From positions 5,022,001 to 5,086,000 of the forward strand of contig NZ_CP071872.1 of assembly GCF_022647665.1 (NCBI RefSeq): a DNA stretch of 64,000 nucleotides, read 5' to 3'. The notes under the pieces were generated by a model. It was given only the letters and a program-made list of their open reading frames with translations, searched no databases and had not been told where the DNA came from. Made by a program: the position numbers and the translations under genes. Below, in pieces: positions 23,148 to 31,035 of this stretch. The DNA comes from Streptomyces formicae. GTDB taxonomy: Bacteria > Actinomycetota > Actinomycetes > Streptomycetales > Streptomycetaceae. Position 1 is the first letter of the stretch, and each line of letters opens with the position of its first letter.

Positions 23148-24170
23148 TCACCCCAAGTGCGGTACAGACCCGAAGCCGGTACGCGCGGGTGCGGTGACGT
23201 CCAGGGTGTCCTTGACCATGGCCAAGGCCGCGCCGAGCGGGCTGGAACGACCGCCGCTCACCGTGATGTCGCCAGCCTCGGGGCAGCGGTACACCACGGC
23301 CTTCTCCGGCCCGGCGAGCGCGTACAGCGGGTCTCCCGGCCCTGTCTCCTCCAACCGGACCCGGACCACGTGCGGGTCGTCGGCCTCGGCCGTCGCCACG
23401 GCCCGCAGACGGCGTCCCGCGACGGCTGCAGCCCGCGCTGTGCGCACCGTGTGCTCGTCCACGCCTTCCAGGTGGGTCTGCACGGCCGATACGTCCCACC
23501 CCCACAGCAGGGCTGCCAGCAGCCTCGTCTTCGTGGCCGCGTCCGAGCCGGACAGGTCGGCCGTCGGGTCGGCCTCGGCGATGCCGCGCCGCTGGGCCTC
23601 GGCGACCGCGGCGGCCAGCGAATCGCCCGCCGCGAGCCGGTCGAGGACGAAGGTGGCGGTGCCATTGGGGCAGGCGCGGACCGACCGGCAGCCGAGTCCG
23701 CGCACCCCGACCCGTGCCAGGTCGCCGGCGGGCAGGGCGGCCCCGGTGGCACCCGAGATCCTGATCAGGGCGCCGCCTGCCCTGGCGGCTTCGGCCAACT
23801 GCCGCCAGTGGCTGAGCAGATGGCTCTTGGTCGCGGTGACCACGTGCACTCCGGCCCGCAGCGCGGCGATGGCGTCCTCGGCGGCCTGGTCGCGCACCTC
23901 GGGCGTGGAAGGCACCGCCTGGGCCAGGACCGCAGCCCCCGTCAGCTGCAGGGTCTCGGCCAGCGGGAGCAGCGGTCGCCAGGAGGCGCGCGGCGGGGGC
24001 GGCCGGCCGTCGTCGGGCGGCAGGCACTCCGCCGTGCCGGTGCGTACGGCCGCGACGCGCGGCCGTACGCCGTAGAGGCGTGCGAGCTCCGAGCCGCTGC
24101 TGAGCAGATGGTCGGTGTAGGCCCGGCCCACGGGCCCGTAGCCGGACAGCACCACAGCGGTACCGCGCAT
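23148..24170 (-). CDS. Homoserine-dehydrogenase-like protein
   Basis: This 340-residue protein follows homoserine dehydrogenase from end to end: an NAD(P) motif GYGPVG (10-15), VHVVTATKSHL in place of the usual VVTANK, ISGATGAALP, ACPNGTATFVLDRL and the loop EAQRRGIAEADPTADLSGSDAATK. It lacks an ACT domain. Because the surroundings contain no threonine genes, it may be a specialised paralogue acting in secondary metabolism rather than the housekeeping enzyme. ATG 24170 is preferred over a TTG six bases earlier; AAAGG lies ten bases upstream. Confidence 0.83.
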   Translation of the reverse strand: MRGTAVVLSGYGPVGRAYTDHLLSSGSELARLYGVRPRVAAVRTGTAECLPPDDGRPPPPRASWRPLLPLAETLQLTGAAVLAQAVPSTPEVRDQAAEDAIAALRAGVHVVTATKSHLLSHWRQLAEAARAGGALIRISGATGAALPAGDLARVGVRGLGCRSVRACPNGTATFVLDRLAAGDSLAAAVAEAQRRGIAEADPTADLSGSDAATKTRLLAALLWGWDVSAVQTHLEGVDEHTVRTARAAAVAGRRLRAVATAEADDPHVVRVRLEETGPGDPLYALAGPEKAVVYRCPEAGDITVSGGRSSPLGAALAMVKDTLDVTAPARTGFGSVPHLG

Positions 24171-24396
24171 CGTCAACGGACCTTTCTCTCCATCCGTGAG
24201 CCCGCAATCGTCAGTTACGGATCGCTCTGAGGATCAAACCCAGTCGGAATCGGTACGAAGAGTGTGCCGTCCTGCCAGGGGCTCGGGCGAGCACGGTTTC
24301 AGAGACCGACTTGGCCCAGGGAATCCCGCGAGCCGCGATGAGTCCTGGGGCGTCCGGCGGTCGTACTGTCGAACCTGTCACCGAGGAGGACCTCTG

Positions 24397-24960
24397 ATGC
24401 GCAGCGTGACCTATTCGATGGGCGTCTCACTTGACGGCTACATCGTCGGGCCGGACGGCGGCTTCGACTGGACGGCCCCCGACGAGGAGGTGTTCCGCTT
24501 CTGGATCGACGAGATTCGGGAGGTCGGCGTCCACCTGTTGGGACGACGGCTGTACGAGACGATGCTGTACTGGGAGACCGCCGACCAGGATCCGACGCTC
24601 GACGACGCCATGCGTGAGTGGACGGCGCTCTGGAATCCGCTCCCCAAGGTGGTGTTCTCCACCACGCTGTCGGCGGTGCAGGGCAATGCCCGCCTGGCCT
24701 CCGGCGGCCTGGCGGAGGAGATCGAGCGGTTGCGAGCCGAGCCGGGGGAGGGCGACATCGCGATCGGCGGCGCGACTCTCGCCGCCGAGGCGGCCGCGTT
24801 GGGTCTGATCGACGAGTACCAGACCATGGTCCACCCGGTGCTCGTCGGCGGTGGCATTCCGTTCTTTCCCCGGAGCGAGAACCGGGTGGATCTAAAACTC
24901 GTCGAGACCCGCACCTTCAGCTCGAGATTCGTCAACCTCCGCTACCGCGTGGCGCGCTAG
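24397..24960 (+). CDS. RibD C-terminal/dihydrofolate-reductase-like protein
   Basis: This 187-residue protein belongs to the RibD_C group: MRSVTYSMGVSLDGYIVGPDGGFDW, LLGRRLYETM, KVVFSTTL and DIAIGGATLAAEAAALGLIDEYQTMVHPVLVGGGIPFF. Such proteins bind NADPH and reduce pterin- or riboflavin-like substrates, but for this subgroup the substrate is unknown. GAGGAGG lies about eight bases before the ATG. The TAG stop lies in the CTAG target duplicated by the IS701-type element, so the insertion leaves the protein intact. Confidence 0.88.
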   Translation: MRSVTYSMGVSLDGYIVGPDGGFDWTAPDEEVFRFWIDEIREVGVHLLGRRLYETMLYWETADQDPTLDDAMREWTALWNPLPKVVFSTTLSAVQGNARLASGGLAEEIERLRAEPGEGDIAIGGATLAAEAAALGLIDEYQTMVHPVLVGGGIPFFPRSENRVDLKLVETRTFSSRFVNLRYRVAR

Positions 24961-24977
24961 TACTGCAACGGTGTTTG
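24961..24977 (+). repeat. Left terminal inverted repeat of the IS701-type element
   Basis: TACTGCAACGGTGTTTG directly follows the CTAG at 24957-24960. It is identical to the reverse complement of the right end. Confidence 0.92.
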
Positions 24978-25123
24978 ACCTGATGGTTGGGCAGTTTCTG
25001 GTGGTGTGTGGCCGCGTCGTTTGTAGTGGCTGACGCGGGCTTGGTGTTGTCGTCGGCGTCGCCAGTGGGACCAGTGCAGGACGTGGTCTATGGGTGCTGT
25101 TCGACGGTGGGCGAGGCGGTGGA

Positions 25124-26335
25124 TCAGCCGTCGGATTTCGGGGAGGGTGAGGGGTATGAGCTGGGAGGATCCGTTTCTGCTTTCCCTATGTCGGACGAGC
25201 GGGCCTTCAGGACGGTGAGGCAGGCGTGGGCTGCCATCGCGAGGGTCATGTGCCGGTGCCAGCCGTCGTAACGGCGGACCTGGTAGTCGTCCAGGCCGCA
25301 TTCCTGCTTCGCACTCTGGAAGCATTCCTCGACCGCCCACCGGCTGCCGGCGACATGGATGAGCTCGTCGAGGGTGGTCTCCGCGGGGCAGTAAGCGATG
25401 TAGTAGGAGATCTCTTGGGGTCGGCTCACGCTGCGGCGGGCGATCACCCAGTGCCGGCGGTCCTCGCGGTGCCATGGACGGACCTCGACCCTCGCCCAGT
25501 CGTAGACCCTCGGGCCGTGAGCCCCGTTTCCGCAGGAACGGCGTTTCCACTTCTGCCGGGACAAGCCGGGAAACAGGTCGTGGACAGGGTGGTCGATGGC
25601 CCAGCGGGTGACGACGGTGTCGTGCCGGGTGGTAGCCATGACATGGAAGACATCGGCCCGCTCGAGCTCGGACCGCCAGCCCTTGGAGAATCCGTAGGCG
25701 GCATCGGCGGTCACCCACCGGAAGGGGACCTTGTCCGCAATCGCCTTGCGGACCATCGCCTTCGCGGTGACGACCTTCGTCTCGAAGGCGACGTCATCCG
25801 CGATGCCTGCGGCCCGGCAGCGATCCCGGTCATCCGTCCACGAGGCGGGGAGATACAGGCGGCGGTCGATCAGCGTGCGGCCACGACGGCCGGCATAGGC
25901 GAGGAAGACCCCGATCTGGGAGTTCTCCGTCCGCCCGGCGGTCCCGGAATACTGGCGCTGAACCCCGGCCGAGCGGACACCCTTCTTCAAGAACCCGGTG
26001 TCGTCCACGATCAACACCGCCTCCGGATCGCCGAGATGCTCGACCACATAGCCCCGCACATCGCCCAGGACCTCATCCGCGTCCCAGTCGATCCGGTTCA
26101 GCAGCCGGTGGATCCGGTCCGGACCCGCATGACCGGCCTCCTCCGCCAGCGTCCACCCGTTCTTCCGCTCCAACGGAGATATCAACCCCCGCATATACGC
26201 AAGCGCCGACTCACGCGGCTCCGACCTGGCAAAACGATGCACGAACCGCTCATGCAAAGCCCTCAGCTCACCAGCCCACACCCGGGCCTCAGCAAGTTCC
26301 CCACCCATACACACACCAACGAACGACCTGGCCAC
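25124..26335 (-). CDS. IS701-family transposase (C-terminus frameshifted)
   Basis: This 403-residue frame holds a DDE transposase. The catalytic residues are Asp111/112 (VLIVDDTGFLKKG), Asp211 (VTADAAYG) and Glu336/337 (SRWAVEECFQSAKQECGLDDYQVR). It ends in DPPSSYPSPSPKSDG. In the -1 frame the same DNA reads SQLIPLTLPEIRRLIHRL and on to WSHWRRRRQHQARVSHYKRRG, the normal IS701 C-terminus. So a frameshift at about 25160-25190 has removed roughly 60 residues. The start may instead be the ATG for MGGELAEAR at 26308. Confidence 0.88.
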   Translation of the reverse strand: MARSFVGVCMGGELAEARVWAGELRALHERFVHRFARSEPRESALAYMRGLISPLERKNGWTLAEEAGHAGPDRIHRLLNRIDWDADEVLGDVRGYVVEHLGDPEAVLIVDDTGFLKKGVRSAGVQRQYSGTAGRTENSQIGVFLAYAGRRGRTLIDRRLYLPASWTDDRDRCRAAGIADDVAFETKVVTAKAMVRKAIADKVPFRWVTADAAYGFSKGWRSELERADVFHVMATTRHDTVVTRWAIDHPVHDLFPGLSRQKWKRRSCGNGAHGPRVYDWARVEVRPWHREDRRHWVIARRSVSRPQEISYYIAYCPAETTLDELIHVAGSRWAVEECFQSAKQECGLDDYQVRRYDGWHRHMTLAMAAHACLTVLKARSSDIGKAETDPPSSYPSPSPKSDG

Positions 26336-26343
26336 CAGTCACG

Positions 26344-26360
26344 GCAAACACCGTTGCAGT
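26344..26360 (-). repeat. Right terminal inverted repeat of the IS701-type element
   Basis: CAAACACCGTTGCAGTA mirrors the left end perfectly and is followed by the CTAG duplication at 26361-26364. Confidence 0.92.
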
Positions 26361-26364
26361 ACTA

Positions 26365-26692
26365 GGTCGTGTCGTCCGCCCGCAGGGCGGGGCGCGCGGC
26401 GCCCGGTGCGTGCCATCGCAAGGCGGAGGATCATCCGCGTACTGGACCTACTCGGATGACTCGGACAACGCAGCGTGGGGGCACCTCCCAGGCGCAATCT
26501 CTGGGGAGCGTGCCGCGCGCCCTTGGGGTGTGACCGCAGGCCGCAGTGTCGCCGGCGGAAGCAATTGGGACGTTGCCGCCACGTGGTCGCGGGAGCACGA
26601 CGGGTCGCACGCCGGTCGAGGCGGCCCCGTAGATGAGGGTGTCGGCGAGGTGGCGGGCAAGCTCTTCCGGCACACTCGACGGGAGGCGATCA
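26365..26692. other. Gene-free stretch right of the insertion sequence
   Basis: No convincing gene is seen. Minus-strand frames such as PSSVPEELARHLADTLIYG look protein-like for about 45 codons (26560-26690) but match nothing I know and have no clean start or stop. The stretch may hold a decayed gene and the promoter of the winged-helix gene. Confidence 0.4.
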
Positions 26693-27919
26693 ATGACAGC
26701 TCGTAAGAGCACGGGCGGCACCGCCGCCGAGGTGCGAACCAGCGACGTCATCGCGTTTCGACTGCACGCGCACCATCTCACGAACCGCCAACCGGTCGAT
26801 GCCCTGCACGAGGTGGCGGGTGCGTGCGGCATTCAGAGCAGTCCGCCGGGTTCGGCGCTGCTCGCACTGCACGCCCGCGTCGAGGAAGTGACGCAGGACC
26901 GTGTCGACCACCTCGTCGGCGAGGACAAAAGCCTGCTGCAGACCTGGTGTATGCGCGGCTCGCCGTTCTGTTTCCCGACCGTCGACGCACCTGTCTTCAC
27001 CACTGGCGTCCTGCCGGCCACCGAGAACGCGCGAATGCATCTGATCACCGGCATCGATCACGCGCTGAACAAACTCGGGATGGGTTTGGACGAGGCCGTC
27101 GACATCACCGCCGAGGAGATCGGGGCCGTGCTGTCGCAGCGGCGGCTGGCGATCAACGAGCTCGGAGAAGAACTGGCCGAACGCATCGCGGGCAGACTGT
27201 CGCCTTCCCGACTCAAGACGTGGCAGGCGAAGGGCCCCTACGGCGCGAACCAGCCGCTGGGTGAGGCTGTCGTGCACTTCTGCGTCCGGATGCTGACGCT
27301 GCGCGGCATCGTCTGCATCGCGCCGCGCAGTGAGAACAAGGCCCCGTTCGTCCTGTTCGAAGAATGGCTGGGCCACCCCCTGCCGCAGGTCGACCCCGAC
27401 AGCGCCCGTGCCACCCTGCTGCGTCGCTACCTGCACTGCTACGGCCCGTCCACCCGCAAGGATTTCGCCGCCTGGGTCGGTGTTCACGCCGGTGACGCAG
27501 GCCCGTGGTGGACCACGCTGGAGGACGAGCTCACCCTCGTCGAATTCGACGGCCGCCGGGCGTGGATCCTCGCCGATGATCTGGAGGCCCTGCAGTCGCC
27601 GCCCGAAGCGCGCGGGGTGCGGCTGCTGCCGCCACGCGACCCTTATACGCAGATGCGTGATCGGGACACCATCGTCGACAGGAAGCACCAGCGCCAGGTG
27701 TGGAAATCGGTCGGCGAGCCCGGCGCGGTGCTGGCCGACGGCACGATCGTCGGAATCTGGCGGCCCCGCAAGAGCGGTCGCAAACTGGCGCTGACGGTCC
27801 AGACATTCCGGTCGCTGAGCACTGAACTCCGCAAACGAGTGGGCGAGGAGGCCGGTCACGTCGCCGAGCTGCGCGGCGCGTCGGCGGTACAGGTCACGTT
27901 CGAGGACACGCCACGCTGA
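26693..27919 (+). CDS. Winged-helix DNA-binding protein (HTH_42/AlkX type)
   Basis: This 408-residue protein matches the 'winged helix DNA-binding domain-containing protein' group related to YcaQ/AlkX. Visible blocks are ALHARVEEVTQDRVDHLVGEDKSLLQTWCMRGSPF, LRRYLHCYGPSTRKDFAAWVG and RGVRLLPPRDPYTQMRDRDTIV. YcaQ is a glycosylase for interstrand crosslinks; actinomycete relatives are mostly untested. GGGAGG sits seven bases before the ATG. It stands alone between the IS element and the P450 gene. Confidence 0.82.
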   Translation: MTARKSTGGTAAEVRTSDVIAFRLHAHHLTNRQPVDALHEVAGACGIQSSPPGSALLALHARVEEVTQDRVDHLVGEDKSLLQTWCMRGSPFCFPTVDAPVFTTGVLPATENARMHLITGIDHALNKLGMGLDEAVDITAEEIGAVLSQRRLAINELGEELAERIAGRLSPSRLKTWQAKGPYGANQPLGEAVVHFCVRMLTLRGIVCIAPRSENKAPFVLFEEWLGHPLPQVDPDSARATLLRRYLHCYGPSTRKDFAAWVGVHAGDAGPWWTTLEDELTLVEFDGRRAWILADDLEALQSPPEARGVRLLPPRDPYTQMRDRDTIVDRKHQRQVWKSVGEPGAVLADGTIVGIWRPRKSGRKLALTVQTFRSLSTELRKRVGEEAGHVAELRGASAVQVTFEDTPR

Positions 27920-28000
27920 CCCGCTGTCCGGCCGCGATGCGCTGGCGGTCCTGCTGGTCGACCGTCCTCCGGGCATGCCGCCGGTATCACCCTCGCCGCC

Positions 28001-28045
28001 ATGCAATGCAACGCGCCGTTGCATTCACTCTCCACGCCATTGCAT
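28001..28045. promoter_or_regulatory. ATGCAA/TTGCAT repeat operator upstream of the P450
   Basis: AATGCAACG (28005-28013) and CGTTGCATT (28017-28025) form a perfect 9-bp inverted repeat with a 3-base spacer. Extra half-sites ATGCAA (28001) and ATTGCAT (about 28039) flank it. The site precedes the AT-richer P450 promoter. No regulator gene adjoins it. Confidence 0.7.
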
Positions 28046-28159
28046 CAAATTGCCGTCATCTACCTGGGGAAACGCCTTTCAAGCGATTGACGACATGATG
28101 AACGCAACGTAGCTTTCGGCATGCGTCAAACACGTAATGTCGCGAGATGAGGAATGGCC

Positions 28160-29350
28160 ATGAGCGAATCCCTCCACACCGTCACGACGCTGCCGACGGA
28201 GCGTCAGCCCGGCTGCCCCTTCGACCCGCCGGCAGAGCTGGTCGACGCCCGTCGGCACGGCCCCATCAGCCGCTACACCCACCCCGGCGGAAAACCCGGC
28301 TGGCTGATCACCGGATACGACCTGGTCAGGTCCGTCCTGGCCGACTCACGGTTCAGCTCGCGCAAGGAGCTCCTGAACGTGGTCGACTTCGAGATCCCTC
28401 CGGCGCCGCCCGGCGAGTTCCTGCTCATGGACGAACCACAGCACGGGCGCTACCGGAAACCGCTGGTGGGCAAGTTCACCGCACGGCGGATGCGACTGCT
28501 CACCGAGCGCATCGAGCAGATCACCACCGACTGCCTGGACGCCATGGAGAAGACCGGGCCGCCGACGGACCTGGTGACCGCGTTCGCCAAGCCCATCCCC
28601 ACCATCATCATCTGTGAGCTGCTGGGGGTGCCGTACCAGGACCGGGACTCCTTCCAGGAGCAGATCGACAAGTTCATGAACGGGGAGCCGAGCGAGGAGG
28701 AGTTGATAGCGGCCTACACCGCGACCCAGAACTACCTCGCGGAGCTGGTGGTCGCCAAGCGCGCGAACCCCACCGACGACGTGCTCAGCGAACTCACGGA
28801 CAGCGACCTGACCGATGAGGAGCTGAAGGGGATCAGCCTGATCCTGCTGGCGGCCGGATTCGACACCACCGCGAACATGCTGGCCCTTGGCACCTTCGCG
28901 CTGCTGCAGAACCCGGCGCAACTCGCCGAGCTGCGCGCCGATCCCGCACTCGCGGACCGGGCCGTGGAGGAGCTGCTGCGGTATCTGAGCGTCGCCAAGA
29001 CGTTCATGAGGACGGCGCTGGTGGACGTCGAGGTGGGCGGCCAGACCATCAAGGCCGGCACGACGGTCGTCCTGTCGTACAACACCGCCAACCGCGACCC
29101 CGAGCGCTTCACCGATCCCCATGTGCTCGACCTCCACCGGCAGGACGGCGGGCACCTGGCCTTCGGCCACGGCACCCATCTGTGCCTGGGTCAGCAGCTG
29201 GCCCGCATCGAGATGCGGGTCGCCTTCTCCGCACTGCTCAACCGCTTCCCCACGCTGCGCCTGGCCGTACCGGCCGAAGAAGTCGGCCTGCGCCCGGAGA
29301 CCGCGGACATCTACGGGGTGAAGTGCCTCCCGGTCACCTGGGACGCGTGA
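28160..29350 (+). CDS. Cytochrome P450
   Basis: This 396-residue soluble P450 should hydroxylate an unknown substrate with electrons from a ferredoxin partner. The oxygen-binding I-helix is AGFDTTANM (about 232-240), the ExxR motif is EELLRYL (about 270), and the heme loop FGHGTHLCLGQQLAR carries the ligand Cys342. The layout is that of the CYP105/107 groups. ATG 28160 is used because GAGGA sits six bases upstream; ATG 28154 overlaps that site. No ferredoxin or partner biosynthetic genes flank it, so electrons must come from elsewhere. Confidence 0.93.
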   Translation: MSESLHTVTTLPTERQPGCPFDPPAELVDARRHGPISRYTHPGGKPGWLITGYDLVRSVLADSRFSSRKELLNVVDFEIPPAPPGEFLLMDEPQHGRYRKPLVGKFTARRMRLLTERIEQITTDCLDAMEKTGPPTDLVTAFAKPIPTIIICELLGVPYQDRDSFQEQIDKFMNGEPSEEELIAAYTATQNYLAELVVAKRANPTDDVLSELTDSDLTDEELKGISLILLAAGFDTTANMLALGTFALLQNPAQLAELRADPALADRAVEELLRYLSVAKTFMRTALVDVEVGGQTIKAGTTVVLSYNTANRDPERFTDPHVLDLHRQDGGHLAFGHGTHLCLGQQLARIEMRVAFSALLNRFPTLRLAVPAEEVGLRPETADIYGVKCLPVTWDA

Positions 29351-29461
29351 ACGCGACCCGGTGACGGGTGAGTTCGCGTACCGTCCACGGCCACCGCTGC
29401 GGTTGCCGGCTGGAGGCGCGGCCGTTGTGGGTCCCGGGGGCGCCGCCATAGGGTCACCGGC

Positions 29462-29824
29462 ATGTCTGTACGTCTTCGTATGCGTCAAGCACTGCCGGAA
29501 GCGATGCGCGCCCGTGACAAGGCCGCGGTGAGCGCCCTGCGCGCAACGCTTGCTGCGCTGGACAACGCTGAGGCGGTGCCCGTGGACGAAGCTGAGCTCC
29601 GCGGCCTGGCCCTTGAGCAGTCGCCGGTCGGTGTCGGCGCCACCGAAGCAGCGCGGCGTGAGCTGAGCGAGCGCAGTGTCGTGGATGTCGTGCGCGCCGA
29701 GGCCGCCGAACGACTGGAGGTTGCAGCACAGTTGACCGCGCCCGCACACGCTCAGCGAGCCGCGCAGCTCCGCGCGGAGGCCGCCGTGCTGCTTCGCTTC
29801 CTCGACGGTCCCGGCACCCCATAG
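29462..29824 (+). CDS. GatB/YqeY-like small protein
   Basis: This 120-residue protein reads MSVRLRMRQALPEAMRARDKAAVSALRATLAALDNAEAV, the YqeY opening. YqeY resembles the C-terminal tail of GatB, the tRNA-amidotransferase subunit, but its own role is unsettled. The sequence is shorter than standard YqeY (about 150). It is a single gene with no visible strong ribosome site. Confidence 0.72.
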   Translation: MSVRLRMRQALPEAMRARDKAAVSALRATLAALDNAEAVPVDEAELRGLALEQSPVGVGATEAARRELSERSVVDVVRAEAAERLEVAAQLTAPAHAQRAAQLRAEAAVLLRFLDGPGTP

Positions 29825-29871
29825 GTCACGACAGCGTGACAGCGCGAGGTGCCCCTGCTGGAGCCGGTCCG

Positions 29872-30702
29872 CTACGCCTTCAAGAATGCGAGGATGTCGG
29901 GATTGAGGACATCCGGATGGGTCGACAACATGCCGTGGGGAAGACCCTCGTAGCTCTTCAGGGTGCTGTGCTTCAAGAGTTCGGCCGACAACGGAGCTGA
30001 ATCCGGGTACGGCACAATCTGGTCGTCGGTGCCGTGTGCGACGAGGACGGGGACGTCGATCTTTTGGAGGTCCTCATTGAAGTCGGTCTCGGAGAATGCC
30101 TTGATGCATTCGTAGTGGGCGTTGGCCGCACCCATCATCCCCTGCCGCCACCAGTTGTCGATCAGCCCCTGCGACACTTTCGCGCCAGGCCGGTTGAAGC
30201 CGTAGAAAGGACCCGTCGGCACGTCGATGTAAAATTGCGAGCGATTTGCGGCGAGAGCGGTGCGCAGTTCGTCGAATGCTTCGATCGGCAGGCCGCCTGG
30301 ATTGGTGGCCGACTTGACCATGATCGGCGGCACCGCGCTGACGAGCACCGCCTTCCCGACACGACCCGGCTTGGCGCGCGCGACGTAGCGCGTGACCTCA
30401 CCGCCGCCGGTCGAGTGCCCGATGTGGAAGGCTCCTTGGAGATCGAGCGCATCGGTCAGCGCCGCCACATCGGCGGCATATGTATCCATCTCATGACCGG
30501 TTGCGGTCTGGGTGGAGCGCCCGTGGCCCCGTCGATCGTGGGCGATCACCCGATAGCCATGCGCGAGGAAGAACAACATCTGGTTGTCCCAGTCGTCGGC
30601 GCTGAGCGGCCAGCCATGATGAAAGACAATCGGCTGGCCGTCGCGCGGACCCCAGTCCTTGTAGAAGATGCTCGTGCCGTCCTTGGTGGTGACCGTGCCC
30701 AT
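29872..30702 (-). CDS. Alpha/beta hydrolase, non-heme chloroperoxidase type
   Basis: This 276-residue enzyme matches cofactor-free haloperoxidases/esterases: HHGWPLSADDWDNQM, HDRRGHGRSTQ, nucleophile Ser97 in GHSTGGG, acid in HGTDDQIVP (about 226) and His256 in GLPHGM. It should hydrolyse esters and may form peracids. Its third-position GC is visibly lower than the neighbours (for example CAATTTTACATC stretches), so it probably arrived by transfer. GGAAGGA lies seven bases before the ATG. Confidence 0.9.
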   Translation of the reverse strand: MGTVTTKDGTSIFYKDWGPRDGQPIVFHHGWPLSADDWDNQMLFFLAHGYRVIAHDRRGHGRSTQTATGHEMDTYAADVAALTDALDLQGAFHIGHSTGGGEVTRYVARAKPGRVGKAVLVSAVPPIMVKSATNPGGLPIEAFDELRTALAANRSQFYIDVPTGPFYGFNRPGAKVSQGLIDNWWRQGMMGAANAHYECIKAFSETDFNEDLQKIDVPVLVAHGTDDQIVPYPDSAPLSAELLKHSTLKSYEGLPHGMLSTHPDVLNPDILAFLKA

Positions 30703-30849
30703 TGCTGATCCTTCCGCGTGAACGGCTGAAGTGGCTGCGCGCGATATTCTCTCAGTCGCAGCAAGGCAGGCAGGGCCCAGGGATGGCCCTCGGCTCGGAG
30801 GCTGCGGCCGGTCCGTCGCCAGCCACGATACGCTCAAGTCCGGCGTGAC

Positions 30850-31035
30850 TCATCTCCTGGCCGCCAACGGAATCGGCAGCTCGGCGAGTGCTTCAGCGAC
30901 ACGTTCTCTTACATGGCCGCCTGTCTCCCAAACGACGCCGTTGGAGCTTGAACGCGAAGTCATCGCCACCATGCGTCGGGGCATGACGCCGATATGCTCG
31001 TTGAATACGCGCGCGAATTCGCGGACAACGGACGG
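30850..31035 (-). pseudogene. Regulator-like remnant (possible AraC end)
   Basis: About 60 codons read VVREFARVFNEHIGVMPRRM and end AEALAELPIPLAARR. The REFARVFNEHIGVMPRR piece resembles the last helices of an AraC-type HTH. There is no start, and the frame meets a stop at the neighbour's end. Base composition is lower in GC, like the hydrolase next to it. This is a weak call. Confidence 0.45.

Larger units (their letters stand above)
24961..26360 (-). mobile_element. IS701-family insertion sequence, 1,400 bp
   Basis: A single transposase gene is bounded by perfect 17-bp inverted repeats (TACTGCAACGGTGTTTG at 24961-24977 and its complement at 26344-26360). Both ends are flanked by CTAG (24957-24960 and 26361-26364), a four-base duplication matching the YTAR target of the IS701 family. 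The transposase is frameshifted near its C-terminus, so this copy may be inactive. Confidence 0.92.

Noticed and set aside
25150..25200. Programmed -1 frameshift in the IS701 transposase
   Set aside because: No canonical X_XXY_YYZ slippery heptamer is present in the shift window and the family normally uses one frame, so mutation is preferred.
26560..26690. Protein-like minus-strand frame (PSSVPEELARHLADTLIYG)
   Set aside because: It has no start, stop or family match, and overlaps the promoter of the winged-helix gene. It was left as a gene-free stretch.
28154..29350. Biosynthetic gene cluster around the P450
   Set aside because: No synthase, ferredoxin or tailoring genes are adjacent; the neighbours are unrelated single genes.
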